Source of the DNA: Leptolyngbya sp. NIES-3755
GTDB lineage: Bacteria > Cyanobacteriota > Cyanobacteriia > Leptolyngbyales > Leptolyngbyaceae
Assembly: GCA_001548435.1 (NCBI GenBank)
Contig: AP017308.1
Span: 3,915,030-3,979,029, forward strand
DNA length: 64,000 nucleotides
Direction: 5' to 3'
Shown: positions 43,613 to 52,849 of the stretch, one piece after another
Layout: each line of letters begins with the position of its first letter
Position numbering within the stretch: position 1 is the first letter of the stretch
Notes under the pieces: model-generated
What the model was told of the DNA's origin: nothing
What the model saw: only the letters and a program-made list of their open reading frames with translations
The model's database searches: none
Made by a program: the position numbers and the translations under genes

Positions 43613-45847
43613 TCAGCTTTGGACGTAGATTTCCCACATCTGTTGGTAAGCTCGTTCCATTTCACGAGTGAACTGTTTACCATTCCACAGGGGAGACGAT
43701 CGCTTGGATTGATGTAGCTTAGAAACAACGCTTTGCCGTAGGGCTGCATCCGTTCCGAGGCGTACACCCCATTCAATATACTCGCGATCGCTAAAAGCGA
43801 TCCCTTCAGTTACACCGACATTCATCATCATGGTGTAACTATTGCGGGCAGCAAATTGCTCACCCACACGAGTCACAATCGGAATTTCTCGCCAAAGTGT
43901 TTCAAGCGTAGTCGTTGCGCCGTTATACGGGAAAGTATCGAGAACGATATCCGCGATCGCTAAATTCGCTCGATGACTGGGAACGGATGGATCAATTTTT
44001 GGAAAACGTAAGCGATCGTGTGAAACTCCAACTTCGTCTGCAATATCGAAGAAGAAGGTTTGAACGGACTTGCTATCTGCATAGCCTTTAATCAAGAGAT
44101 AGCTATTTGGGACTTCTTTAATAATTTGCAGTTGCAGCTTTGCCGTATCTCGATGGCGTTTATAGCCTGCTTGTGAGGTGAGGAAAACAACTGCATCCTC
44201 TGGAATGTCTAGGTCTTCACGTCGCAGCGATGGAGCATCCACTTCAAACCCATCTACCCCAATGTAAGCCTGAGGCAATCGCCAAATTTTCTCGCTGTAG
44301 TAACTCTCTGCTGCCTCTGGTAGAACATAAGGATCAGCAATAAAATAGTCAACAGCCGGAACCCCTGACGCATCCCAGCCTAGCCAAGTCGCTTGCACCG
44401 GAGCAGGTCTGAGCGCCATGACTTCACAAGTAAGATCAAGCGTAATGCTATCGAGATCGATCAGAATATCGATTTCATCTTCATAGATTTGCTCGGCAAT
44501 GGTAATCGCAGGTGTGATCACTGAGATGGGACGCATGTGATCGGCGCGAGTGGCGAATACCGCTTGAATCGGATCGTCGTTCTCTTGATAGCTGATCATG
44601 TAAGCGTAGATTTGAAAGCGATCGTGTTCATGATGGTTGAACAGCCAACGCGCTAACCACCCCACCGAATGATGCTTCATGCAGTAGGACAAGTAACCAA
44701 TTCTGAGCGGTCTTGTCGGATTCGCTTGCCAAGCTTGAATTCGCTCTGAAAACTGAAACTTCTGGACTTGCTCTGCATACTGAAGCCGCTTATTGTTCTG
44801 GCAAAGCTCCATCAATTGGTTTTGTAGCGGTCGCCAGAGATCGGGTCGGTCTTTGCAGTAAACCAGGTGATAAGCAGCATTGAACAGTCGCGTGACTTGT
44901 AGTGAAGAAAGATCGCTGGGTTGCTGCTCCACAAGGGTTTGAAGTAAGTCGTACTGCTGTTGTGCAGTGGCGATCGCTTCTTCCCAATAGCCGCCTGCAC
45001 TCAGCAATCCCCGCAGCAGAATATGTCCTGTGATCAGTTTGTCTGCCAGTGAGTTCACCTCCTCAAAGTGACGTTTGGCAACCGCAATTCCTTCATCGTA
45101 ATTCAGAGCATTCTGATGGAATAACGCCAAATCGTTAAGCAAATCTGGAACGTTCTGAGATTGTAAAACGATCGTGATTAGTTCTGCTGCTTCTTTTGCT
45201 CGACCTAACTCGTGACCCAATCTAAATGCAGTACCCACGAGCAGATCATACCAAGCCTCAGCGTTAGAGATCCGAGTTCCACAAAGCTTGAGCAGTTCAA
45301 AAATCTCTGGTGAGGGCAGAACTTGACCAAAAACGCGCCGAATAGCTGTAAACGCTAAAGTTTGACTAAATTCGGGCTGTTCGGTTTGAAGTTGATCAAT
45401 CAGCCCAATTTCAGCAAAAATAGCGGGTGTAAATAATCCGATCTCGATCGAGAGTTGGACCAGATGCCACAAATTATCAATGTGATTGGGTGAAACTTCT
45501 CGAATATGTTGGCGGATTGCCCAAGCCATTGAATAATCACACAGCGATTCGCGGCGTTCTGCTTCGGTTTGCAACACCTGAACTAGCTCTAAAACACTTT
45601 GCTCTTGCTGCTCTGAATCAGCTTCGGAAAGCGCAAGTAGCCAAGTCGTTTGGGCTTCTGCTTCTTCTCCTTGCAGCAATAACAGCAAGCCATAGTGCCA
45701 GTAATACAGTTTTTGCTCCGGTTCGTCAGCGATCGCTTGCTCGTAGAGGGTTGCAGCCTGAGCGTACTGTCCTTGAACTAAATAATCATGGGCTTGCTGT
45801 TGCCAGGATAAAGACGGATCAGTCGGGGGCGTTGACAGCATCGTCAT
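43613..45847 (-). CDS. TPR and SPINDLY-type O-GlcNAc transferase-like protein (GT41)
   Basis: A 744-residue protein. The first half has TPR-like helices (WQQQAHDYLVQGQYAQAA and further). The second half is the GT41 domain: RIGYLSYCMKHHSVGWLARW, PVQATWLGWDASGVPAVDYF and TFPYNGATTTLETLW, which are the UDP-sugar and acceptor regions. Such enzymes add a sugar to Ser/Thr of proteins in the cytoplasm. The TPR part would select the protein. ATG at 45847 is chosen, with 45841 as an alternative. The type IV pilin gene is the next upstream gene on this strand, so the pilin is a candidate target (inference). Confidence 0.9.
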   Translation of the reverse strand: MTMLSTPPTDPSLSWQQQAHDYLVQGQYAQAATLYEQAIADEPEQKLYYWHYGLLLLLQGEEAEAQTTWLLALSEADSEQQEQSVLELVQVLQTEAERRESLCDYSMAWAIRQHIREVSPNHIDNLWHLVQLSIEIGLFTPAIFAEIGLIDQLQTEQPEFSQTLAFTAIRRVFGQVLPSPEIFELLKLCGTRISNAEAWYDLLVGTAFRLGHELGRAKEAAELITIVLQSQNVPDLLNDLALFHQNALNYDEGIAVAKRHFEEVNSLADKLITGHILLRGLLSAGGYWEEAIATAQQQYDLLQTLVEQQPSDLSSLQVTRLFNAAYHLVYCKDRPDLWRPLQNQLMELCQNNKRLQYAEQVQKFQFSERIQAWQANPTRPLRIGYLSYCMKHHSVGWLARWLFNHHEHDRFQIYAYMISYQENDDPIQAVFATRADHMRPISVITPAITIAEQIYEDEIDILIDLDSITLDLTCEVMALRPAPVQATWLGWDASGVPAVDYFIADPYVLPEAAESYYSEKIWRLPQAYIGVDGFEVDAPSLRREDLDIPEDAVVFLTSQAGYKRHRDTAKLQLQIIKEVPNSYLLIKGYADSKSVQTFFFDIADEVGVSHDRLRFPKIDPSVPSHRANLAIADIVLDTFPYNGATTTLETLWREIPIVTRVGEQFAARNSYTMMMNVGVTEGIAFSDREYIEWGVRLGTDAALRQSVVSKLHQSKRSSPLWNGKQFTREMERAYQQMWEIYVQS

Positions 45848-45907
45848 AGGGAATCCACACAAAGAACGTATTGAGTATCGACAACGGTTACACCAAAATA
45901 ACGCGCA

Positions 45908-45938
45908 AAAGCAAAGTGGACAGAATGAATCTGCCCAC
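45908..45938 (-). terminator. Terminator of the pilin gene
   Basis: On the minus strand GTGGGCAGA pairs with TCTGTCCAC (one G-T pair) over a 5-base loop and is followed by TTTGCTTTT, about 30 bases after the pilin stop. Confidence 0.6.
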
Positions 45939-45968
45939 CTCAAAACCGTTTACGGTGTTACGAGCAAT

Positions 45969-46562
45969 CTAGTTGTTCACTTGAGCCGTGCCAGTGCCGC
46001 AACTGATTGAATCAGCGCCACTTGCTGGAACGTTTGGCGCGGATGGAGTAGCCGTACCAGGGCTGTTCGCTTCGCACAATCCTGCAACGAAGTTCGATTG
46101 AGTTGTCGGAGTGCTGACCGATTGGCTACCATTGAAACTGGTGATGTTTGCGCTAATCGTCGTAGCGAATACACCGCCAACATATGCTTTGAGCGTTGCC
46201 ACGTTCGGAATGCCAAAGTTGTTGACAGCGGTGAGCGGACCAGTAGCACCAGTAGGTGCTTTAGCAGTGTAAGTGTAGTTGGTGGTTGTCTTCGCCACGA
46301 CTCCAGCCAGTTGTGCCAATTCAGTTGCAAAAGTTCCATTGGTGGAATAGTACTCTTGCTGAGCACGGTTCACACTGCCCACATACTGCTTCGATTCAGA
46401 CTGCTTCGCCTTGTTCGATTGGTTGAGGAACGAAGGAAGCGCGATCGCCGACAAGATACCAATGATGATGATCACCACGAGCAATTCGATCAGGGTGAAA
46501 CCACCCTCTCTCTTTTTCGACACCAAATGGTTGAGGAATTTTGCCTTCAGTTCAGATTTCAT
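45969..46562 (-). CDS. pilA: Type IV pilin (PilA-like)
   Basis: A 197-residue major-pilin-like protein. A basic leader of about 20 residues ends with Gly before FTLIELLVVI, the prepilin peptidase site with Glu5. Residues after it form the hydrophobic N-terminal helix, and the Ala/Ser/Gln-rich remainder is followed by a Ser/Thr/Pro-rich globular part with two cysteines near the C-terminus (LCEANS, ISCGTG) that may form the disulfide loop. The start at ATG 46562 is supported by GGAG 10 bases upstream. It would be the pilus subunit for motility or DNA uptake. Neighbours are glycosyltransferases and a methyltransferase. Confidence 0.92.
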   Translation of the reverse strand: MKSELKAKFLNHLVSKKREGGFTLIELLVVIIIIGILSAIALPSFLNQSNKAKQSESKQYVGSVNRAQQEYYSTNGTFATELAQLAGVVAKTTTNYTYTAKAPTGATGPLTAVNNFGIPNVATLKAYVGGVFATTISANITSFNGSQSVSTPTTQSNFVAGLCEANSPGTATPSAPNVPASGADSISCGTGTAQVNN

Positions 46563-46576
46563 GAGAAACGTTTCTC
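46563..46576 (-). promoter_or_regulatory. Palindrome covering the pilin ribosome-binding site
   Basis: GAGAAACGTTTCTC is a perfect 14-base palindrome immediately upstream of the pilin ATG and overlaps the GGAG site. In RNA it could fold into a small hairpin that hides the site. In DNA it could bind a dimeric regulator. Confidence 0.4.
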
Positions 46577-46667
46577 CTTTAAGGTGCGGTTTGTTTGAAC
46601 TTCTAACGCCTGAATCTAATCTGCCCAGCCTGATCAAGTTTCATATCACCGCACCTCAAAAGGAATT

Positions 46668-47993
46668 TTACTCCGTAGTTTCAACCATGACGTAGCCCAT
46701 CTCTTCAAGCGGCAGCAGCAGATTTTTAATCAAATCAAATGCTTCTGTTTCTGGTGTGGGTTCTAATGTAACGGGATTAAAGGGTCGGAGTTTCTGCCAC
46801 CATTGCACCAACGCATTCATCGGTTGTGGCATTTCGAGCAAGGGCAGTAAACATCCAGCACTGAGACTATCTACGGCAACGGCATGATTGACTAACTGCA
46901 AATAGTCACTAAGCTGAAACGCTTTCAACTGCGTCACACACATCGTCAGATCTTGCTTAAATTCATCTTTGTGGAGTTGCGGATTAATGTGAATCGTTGC
47001 CGATCGCCATTGTTCATCTGTCCATTCGGAAATTGGAGTATAGGAATGTTCATGTCCTTGATGACCACACCAGATATCGAGCAAGCGATTATGAGGATGC
47101 AACAATTCAACCAGATAAAGCTGTTCTTCTACTGTTTTCTCTGCAAGACTCATCACGATCGAGAAAGGCAGTTCATCAATATCCATGAAGAGTGACATCA
47201 AATCCCAGTCCCGCCAATTGACCATCGAGGCAAATTCTAAGTCTGCTTCTCGAAGCGCTGCAAAGAATTCTGGAATTGTCCAACCTTTATCACCTTCGAG
47301 CAAGTAGTTTGCTAGAACAGTTTGATCATCCGTTTCAAAGTTGGAATTCCAGCCTCTAAGTTTGAGCATTACATTGTTCTTGAGGCACTTCATCGTTTGC
47401 CGAACAAGCTGCACATTTTCTTCGGGTTCACCGCCTGACATTAAACCTACTTGGCTAAAAAACTTCTGAGCGCTGAGATAAACCGCTCGCTGCAATGAAC
47501 TATGAAAATTGGTGCGAAGAATACCATCCGGTTTCAGCACTTCTCGCATCGCCTTCAATCCCGCGATCGGATCTGGCAGCAAATACAACACCTCATCATT
47601 ATTGATGTAGTCGAACTGCATTCCCAAACTGGGCAAATCTTCCAGCGCGATCGCATGAAATTCTGCATTCTCGATGTTGTGATACTGCAATCGTTTCCGT
47701 GCTAGATCGACCGATGCGGGAGAAAGATCGATGCCGACAATTTTCGCGCCTGGATTCGCGATCGCCAATTCCAGCGATTTATATCCGGTTCCACACCCTG
47801 CATCGAGAATGACTTTCCCCGCAGGTGTAATCACTTTCTGATTGCGACGATAGTATGCCGTTACCAAACTGTGAATGTAAAGAGTTCTCGGATTTTTCGG
47901 AAATTCTTCTAGTGGCGTTCTCGGATAAGGTGCATTATCGAACTGCTGACGCATCTTTTCCAGAAAGTCAGACTTAAGCGGAGTCATGGTCAT
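46668..47993 (-). CDS. SAM-dependent methyltransferase with C-terminal extension
   Basis: A 441-residue protein from ATG 47993 (GGGAG 8 bases before it; an in-frame TTG at 48074 is less likely). Residues 45-200 are a class I methyltransferase: VILDAGCGTGYKSLELA (motif I), IVGIDLSPASVDLA and FDYINNDEVLYLLPDP. The remaining 240 residues contain a WTIPEFF and an LDIWCGHQGHEH segment, with no domain recognised. It lies 105 bases before the pilin gene on the same strand and may be co-expressed with it. Confidence 0.82.
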   Translation of the reverse strand: MTMTPLKSDFLEKMRQQFDNAPYPRTPLEEFPKNPRTLYIHSLVTAYYRRNQKVITPAGKVILDAGCGTGYKSLELAIANPGAKIVGIDLSPASVDLARKRLQYHNIENAEFHAIALEDLPSLGMQFDYINNDEVLYLLPDPIAGLKAMREVLKPDGILRTNFHSSLQRAVYLSAQKFFSQVGLMSGGEPEENVQLVRQTMKCLKNNVMLKLRGWNSNFETDDQTVLANYLLEGDKGWTIPEFFAALREADLEFASMVNWRDWDLMSLFMDIDELPFSIVMSLAEKTVEEQLYLVELLHPHNRLLDIWCGHQGHEHSYTPISEWTDEQWRSATIHINPQLHKDEFKQDLTMCVTQLKAFQLSDYLQLVNHAVAVDSLSAGCLLPLLEMPQPMNALVQWWQKLRPFNPVTLEPTPETEAFDLIKNLLLPLEEMGYVMVETTE

Positions 47994-48164
47994 CGTCGGT
48001 TCTCCCGAATAGCCGAAAATTCCCTCCAATATGCCTGCACGATTCAGATTGACCTCCGTAATGATGCGGGTCAATTAGAAATGGAAAATGGTCGATCGCG
48101 CTTTTCACGCAATTAGAACCTTTATACTGAAATCAGAAAATCCCGTTGCAAGGAGGCTCGATCG

Positions 48165-48902
48165 ATGGTCACTCAACCGCAACTCAATGAAATCATTTAC
48201 CCGGAAGGCGATGGCAAGCCAATGGCAGACAATACCAAGCAATTTCGCTGGATTGTGGTGATTGAGCAAAATCTAGAATGGCTGTTCGCAGATGATCCGA
48301 ACGTATTTGTGGCAGGCGATCTTCTGTGGTATCCGGTCGAGGGCAATAATCGGTTATGCACGGCTCCCGATGCGATGGTAGTGTTTGGTAGACCTAAAGG
48401 CGATCGAGGTTCTTACCTGCAATGGGAAGAGGAGAATCTGCCGCCGCAAGTGGTTTTTGAGATTCTGTCTCCGGGCAATACACCTCGCGAAATGGGTCGA
48501 AAATTGGTGTTCTACAACACTTATGGCGTAGAAGAATACTACATCTATGACCCAGATCGAAATCAATTAGAAGGATGGTGTCGATCGGAAGATGAACTCC
48601 TCGATCAAATTGAATCGATCGACGGCTGGACCAGTCCTCGATTGGGCATTCGATTCCAACTGGGTGAAGAATTGCAGCTATATCGACCCGATGGAGTGCC
48701 CTTTTTCTCGTTTGCTCAAATCAATCAGATGTTAGACGAAGAACGCCAGCGAGCCGAACAAGAACGACAAAGAGCAGACGAGGAACGACGAAGAGCGGAA
48801 GAATCTGAACAACGTGCAGAACAAGAGCGGCAAAGAGCCGAAGAAATGGAAAAATTGCTGCAACAATATCGAGAGCGATTCGGAGAACTAAACCTAGAGT
48901 AA
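48165..48902 (+). CDS. Uma2 family (DUF820) endonuclease-like protein with coiled-coil tail
   Basis: A 245-residue protein of a family much expanded in cyanobacteria. Residues 20-180 have the PD-(D/E)xK-type core: the Asp in APDAMVVFG, PQVVFEILSPGN with the Glu, and KLVFYNTYGVEEYYIYDPD. From about residue 187 the tail is a repeating Glu/Arg/Gln helix (ERQRAEQERQRADEERRR), a long coiled coil. Family members are thought to be nucleases, but function is unproven. It is a single gene. Confidence 0.85.
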   Translation: MVTQPQLNEIIYPEGDGKPMADNTKQFRWIVVIEQNLEWLFADDPNVFVAGDLLWYPVEGNNRLCTAPDAMVVFGRPKGDRGSYLQWEEENLPPQVVFEILSPGNTPREMGRKLVFYNTYGVEEYYIYDPDRNQLEGWCRSEDELLDQIESIDGWTSPRLGIRFQLGEELQLYRPDGVPFFSFAQINQMLDEERQRAEQERQRADEERRRAEESEQRAEQERQRAEEMEKLLQQYRERFGELNLE

Positions 48903-49023
48903 GAAATTTCAGGATTGCAGTCTAGAAATCCAACACCTAAGAAAATCACGTGCCATAATGGTGAGGCTGAAAATCCGTAGGGGAAAAGATAGCACTCCCA
49001 ACCACTTAATTGAAGGAGAAAAA

Positions 49024-50223
49024 ATGGCACGAGTGATGGTCGTTGGAGCGGGTGGAGTGAGCCGCGTTGTAACTCACAAACTTGCTGCACTGGAAGAGTT
49101 TGATGAAATTCTACTCGCCAGCAGGACTCTGGAACGATGTAATACGATCGCCGAAAGTATATCGTCCAAGTCTATTCAGACCGCACAATTGGATGCGGAT
49201 AACGTGCCCGAAACCGTCAAGCTACTCAAAGCGTTTCGCCCCGATATTCTGATCAATGTGGCTCTGCCTTATCAAGATCTGTCGCTGATGGATGCCTGCC
49301 TCGAAGCAGGTGTGAACTATCTCGACACGGCAAATTATGAGCCTCCTGACAATCCGAAATTCGAGTATCGCTGGCAGTGGGCTTATCAAGAACGCTTTTT
49401 TGATGCGGGATTGACGGCAATTCTGGGCTGTGGGTTCGATCCAGGCGTGACTGGAATTTTTACGGCTTACGCACTGAAACATCATTTTGATGAGATTCAC
49501 GAACTCGATATCGTGGATTGCAATGCAGGGAGCCACGGTCGAGCGTTTGCGACCAATTTCAACCCGGAAATCAATATTCGTGAGATTACGCAGCCGGGTC
49601 GCTATTACGAAAAAGGCGAATGGGTGACGGTTCCACCGCTGTCGATTCATCAGCCTGTGGACTATCCCGAAATTGGCGATCGAGAGTCGTATCTTCTCTA
49701 TCACGAAGAGCTTGAATCGTTGGTAAAACACATTCCAACGCTGAAACGAGCACGATTCTGGATGACGTTTTCGGAGAATTATTTGATGTATCTCCGAGTG
49801 CTGGAAACGTTGGGATTGACTCGGATTGATCCGATCGATTACCACGGAACTCCAGTCGTGCCATTGAAACTCCTGAAGAAGTTATTGCCTGATCCGTCTT
49901 CGTTGGCGGCGACTTATACGGGACAAACCTCGATCGGGTGTCATTTGCGTGGCATCAAGAATGGTCAACCGCAGCAGTATTACATCTACAACAATTGTGA
50001 TCACGCCGAAGCTTACCAGGAAGTGGGAGCACAAGCGATTTCTTACACAACAGGTGTTCCTGCGGCTTTGGGTGCATTGATGGTGGTGAGTGGTGTTTGG
50101 CAAAAACCAGGCGTGTTTAATGTCGAACAGCTTGATCCCGATCCGTTCTTGCAACGATTAGGCGCAATGGGATTACCTTGGCATGAGGTGATTGGTCAAT
50201 CTTCTCCGTTTGCTGGAGTGTAA
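49024..50223 (+). CDS. Carboxy(nor)spermidine dehydrogenase-like, saccharopine dehydrogenase family
   Basis: A 399-residue enzyme of the LYS1-like family. VMVVGAGGVSRVVTHKL is the NAD(P)H Rossmann motif. SRTLERCN, INVALPYQDLSLMDACLEAGVNYLDTANYE and ILGCGFDPGVTGIFTAY are conserved in carboxynorspermidine synthases. GAAGGAG precedes the ATG at 49024. The next gene, 3 bases downstream, is the matching decarboxylase. Together they make spermidine-type polyamines from aspartate semialdehyde and putrescine or diaminopropane. Confidence 0.9.
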   Translation: MARVMVVGAGGVSRVVTHKLAALEEFDEILLASRTLERCNTIAESISSKSIQTAQLDADNVPETVKLLKAFRPDILINVALPYQDLSLMDACLEAGVNYLDTANYEPPDNPKFEYRWQWAYQERFFDAGLTAILGCGFDPGVTGIFTAYALKHHFDEIHELDIVDCNAGSHGRAFATNFNPEINIREITQPGRYYEKGEWVTVPPLSIHQPVDYPEIGDRESYLLYHEELESLVKHIPTLKRARFWMTFSENYLMYLRVLETLGLTRIDPIDYHGTPVVPLKLLKKLLPDPSSLAATYTGQTSIGCHLRGIKNGQPQQYYIYNNCDHAEAYQEVGAQAISYTTGVPAALGALMVVSGVWQKPGVFNVEQLDPDPFLQRLGAMGLPWHEVIGQSSPFAGV

Positions 50224-50226
50224 GGG

Positions 50227-51345
50227 ATGATCAATGATACTGTGATGGCGACCATTCCGTCGCCCTGTTTTGTGCTGGATGAGGCACGATTGGAACGGAA
50301 TTTGCAGATCTTCGATCGAGTTCAGCAAGCCGCTCCCGTTAAGGTGCTTTTGGCGTTGAAAGCGTATGCCTTGTTTCATTCGTTTCCGCTGATTAGTAAA
50401 ACGCTATCGGGAGCTTCAGCAAGTTCGCTCTGGGAAGCTCGGTTGGCAGCAGAAGAATTTGGAGGTGCATTGCATGTCTATTCGCCTGCTTATCGAGATC
50501 AGGATTTGCCGGAATTGCTCGATCGAGCAACCCATTTGACGTTTAATTCGCTTAGTCAGTGGGAGCGATCGCCAAAAGGAGCAACTTCGATCGGACTTCG
50601 GATCAATCCACTTTATTCGCCAGTCAAAACGGCTCTGTACAATCCTTGCCAACCAGGATCGCGGCTTGGAGTTCATCCAGAGCAATTAGGCGATCGCTTA
50701 CCTGAAGGAATCAGTGGCTTTCTGTCTCACAATCTGTGTGAAAGCGATTCTTTTGCATTGGAGAAAACGCTTCAGCAGATTGAGCAGCACTATGGTCACT
50801 TGTTACCTCAGATCCAGTGGTTGAATTTAGGTGGCGGACATCTGATGACGCATGAGAACTATGATGTCGATCACGCGATCGCAGTTCTGAATGCGTTTCA
50901 CGATCGTTATCCTCATTTGCAGTTGTATCTAGAACCGGGAAGCGCGATCGTTTGGCAAACGGGCGATTTAGTTGGCACTGTTCTCGATTTGATTCCAACA
51001 AACGACTTCACTCATGTGATGCTGGATGTGTCTTTCACAGCACACATGCCTGATTGTTTGGAGATGCCTTATCAACCAGAAATTGAAGGAGCATCACAGT
51101 CTGGAGACTATCGCTTAGGAGGATCAAGCTGTTTAGCTGGAGATTTCCTCGGTGATTATGGGTTCGATCGACCGCTATCGATCGGCGATCGACTCGTCTT
51201 TAAGGACATGATGCACTACACAATGGTGAAAAGCACCATGTTCAATGGAGTTGCACATCCTGCGATCGGCTGTCTCAAAAAAGATGGATCGTTTGAATTG
51301 TGGCGGGAATTTGGCTACGAGGATTATCGATCGAGAGTCGGTTAA
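50227..51345 (+). CDS. nspC: Carboxynorspermidine decarboxylase
   Basis: A 372-residue PLP decarboxylase of the alanine racemase fold-III group. The Schiff-base Lys is in VLLALKAYALF (about 43). NLGGGHLMTHENYD, the phosphate-binding glycines, and EPGSAIVWQTGDLV support the assignment. It removes CO2 from carboxy(nor)spermidine. It follows the dehydrogenase gene by 3 bases, so the two form an operon, giving an alternative to the SAM-dependent spermidine synthase route. Confidence 0.92.
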   Translation: MINDTVMATIPSPCFVLDEARLERNLQIFDRVQQAAPVKVLLALKAYALFHSFPLISKTLSGASASSLWEARLAAEEFGGALHVYSPAYRDQDLPELLDRATHLTFNSLSQWERSPKGATSIGLRINPLYSPVKTALYNPCQPGSRLGVHPEQLGDRLPEGISGFLSHNLCESDSFALEKTLQQIEQHYGHLLPQIQWLNLGGGHLMTHENYDVDHAIAVLNAFHDRYPHLQLYLEPGSAIVWQTGDLVGTVLDLIPTNDFTHVMLDVSFTAHMPDCLEMPYQPEIEGASQSGDYRLGGSSCLAGDFLGDYGFDRPLSIGDRLVFKDMMHYTMVKSTMFNGVAHPAIGCLKKDGSFELWREFGYEDYRSRVG

Positions 51346-51420
51346 GGAAAATAGCGAGAATCTGCGATCGCGAAAATCATGTTTTACCATTTGATTTAAT
51401 GCGATCGTGGATTTTTTTCT

Positions 51421-51996
51421 ATGGGCAAGAGCAAGAAAGGGAAACCAGAGTGGATCAAAGAAACCCTGGAAATTGATAAAAATCATGGTTGGGAGTCGAA
51501 ACCAGGCTATAAGATTTTCGTCGCGGGACGAGGCGCGGTGAGGTTTGATGTTCCGCAAAATTGGCACTTTGAACCCGATGAGAAGTCGTTTCGATTTCTT
51601 GACGCGCCGCCGCCGAAAGATGATTGTCGGTTAGAAGTTTCTTACAATCATTTGCCGAAACAGGATTGGAGTTTATTTCCGTTAGCGCATACGGTGAAAA
51701 AGATTGCGACTGACGATCGACGAGATGTGATCGAAGTGGGAAACGTTGTAACGCTGAAACGTCAAACGGCTCGAATTGCTTGGATACAAATTAAGTTCAT
51801 CGACTCCAATGAGGAGCGCGAGGCGTATTCTCGAATCTGTGTCGGGCTTGGCTCAAGTGTTCAATGTTTGATCACGTTTGACTATTGGGCGGATCAGGCG
51901 GAAAAGCTGACTCCGGTTTGGGACGAGGTGATGAATACGCTCGTGTTGGGATTGTACATTCGTGATCCGAGAACTGGGTTTGCGATGCCAGATTAA
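51421..51996 (+). CDS. Conserved hypothetical protein
   Basis: A 191-residue soluble protein with a basic N-terminus (MGKSKKGKPEWIKETLEID), the segment GAVRFDVPQNWHFEPDEKSFRF and a beta-rich remainder. No signal peptide or membrane helix was seen. The fold and motifs are not recognised, though the length and codon use look genuine. It lies 75 bases after nspC on the same strand, but a link to polyamine synthesis is not shown. Confidence 0.65.
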   Translation: MGKSKKGKPEWIKETLEIDKNHGWESKPGYKIFVAGRGAVRFDVPQNWHFEPDEKSFRFLDAPPPKDDCRLEVSYNHLPKQDWSLFPLAHTVKKIATDDRRDVIEVGNVVTLKRQTARIAWIQIKFIDSNEEREAYSRICVGLGSSVQCLITFDYWADQAEKLTPVWDEVMNTLVLGLYIRDPRTGFAMPD

Positions 51997-52034
51997 ACCT
52001 GCTCTGAGTTCAATCCCAAAGCAGGTTCAGAGAT

Positions 52035-52346
52035 CTACAGATTGACGAACTGTCCGCCAATACTAATCGTGCGAGTCTCGATCGTGCCCAAGTTAAATTG
52101 GTAAACGGTGAAAAAGACGTGATTTTTCTCCGTAATATAGCCTTGAGCAATATAGGTTTTGACCCCAACCGGAAACACTCCACCCACATCACACAGCATC
52201 TTTTGGTCAGTCGGTAGATTCGGCTGAGTACAAACCCGACTTTGCCAATTTTGCACTAAATACTGGGCGTAATCTTCTTTTGAAGGACGGTTCAACATTG
52301 CCAACATCGTAGCCGCGATCGAGACTCCAATTAACAGTGATTTCAT
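52035..52346 (-). CDS. DUF4359-like exported protein
   Basis: A 103-residue protein with an N-terminal helix (MKSLLIGVSIAATMLAML) followed by NRPSKEDYAQYLVQ, which is typical of DUF4359, and two or three cysteines (RVCTQ, MLCDVG). It is probably exported or membrane-anchored. GGAG sits 7 bases before the ATG at 52346. It is the last gene of a five-gene operon and overlaps the preceding gene by 4 bases. Function unknown. Confidence 0.75.
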   Translation of the reverse strand: MKSLLIGVSIAATMLAMLNRPSKEDYAQYLVQNWQSRVCTQPNLPTDQKMLCDVGGVFPVGVKTYIAQGYITEKNHVFFTVYQFNLGTIETRTISIGGQFVNL

Positions 52347-52849
52347 GAGGGTTCTCCGGTAGGTTGGTCGAGCGCATTCGATGGACGGTGCTGAAGTTCC
52401 GTTAAACGGTTCTGAGTTCGATCGAGCCAATGATCACATTCCTGAATCAAGGCAACATACCGTCCTCGAATCACGTTCAACTCTTGGTTACAGGTTGTTT
52501 CTAGACGATTGAGTTGCGTCTCAAACCATTGCTGCTCACGAGCTTCAACTTGATGAGGTGCACCGATTCTGATCACAGGTGGCTTTGTTTTCCGTAATCC
52601 GATCGAGTCCTGTTTGAACTGCTCGAAACATTCAGAAATTAAGCGATCGCATTCTTCGGCTAACTGTTGTCGTCGCTGTTGAAGAAAACAAACTTCAGCA
52701 TCAAGTTCAATCATTTCTTTGGTGGTCAGACTGGTATTCGGATTGTCCTGAGTCAACCAATTGATATAGTGATCAATCTTGAATTCCTTCAATTCCAAAT
52801 CACTTGGAATCAATTTCAACTCCTTAAGCGTTCTAACGATCGAGTTCAT
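52343..52849 (-). CDS. Hypothetical coiled-coil protein
   Basis: A 168-residue soluble, highly charged, mostly helical protein with long Glu/Gln/Arg stretches (EMIELDAEVCFLQQRRQQLAEECDRL) that suggest a coiled coil. No family recognised. It overlaps the preceding membrane gene by 17 bases and the following DUF4359 gene by 4, so its synthesis is coupled to both. It could link the membrane parts of the operon to a cytoplasmic partner (inference). Confidence 0.65.
   Translation of the reverse strand: MNSIVRTLKELKLIPSDLELKEFKIDHYINWLTQDNPNTSLTTKEMIELDAEVCFLQQRRQQLAEECDRLISECFEQFKQDSIGLRKTKPPVIRIGAPHQVEAREQQWFETQLNRLETTCNQELNVIRGRYVALIQECDHWLDRTQNRLTELQHRPSNALDQPTGEPS

Noticed and set aside
46563-46637. 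N-terminal extension of the pilin to an upstream in-frame start
   Set aside because: It would put 25 extra residues before the basic leader and ignore the GGAG site; prepilins start close to the peptidase site.
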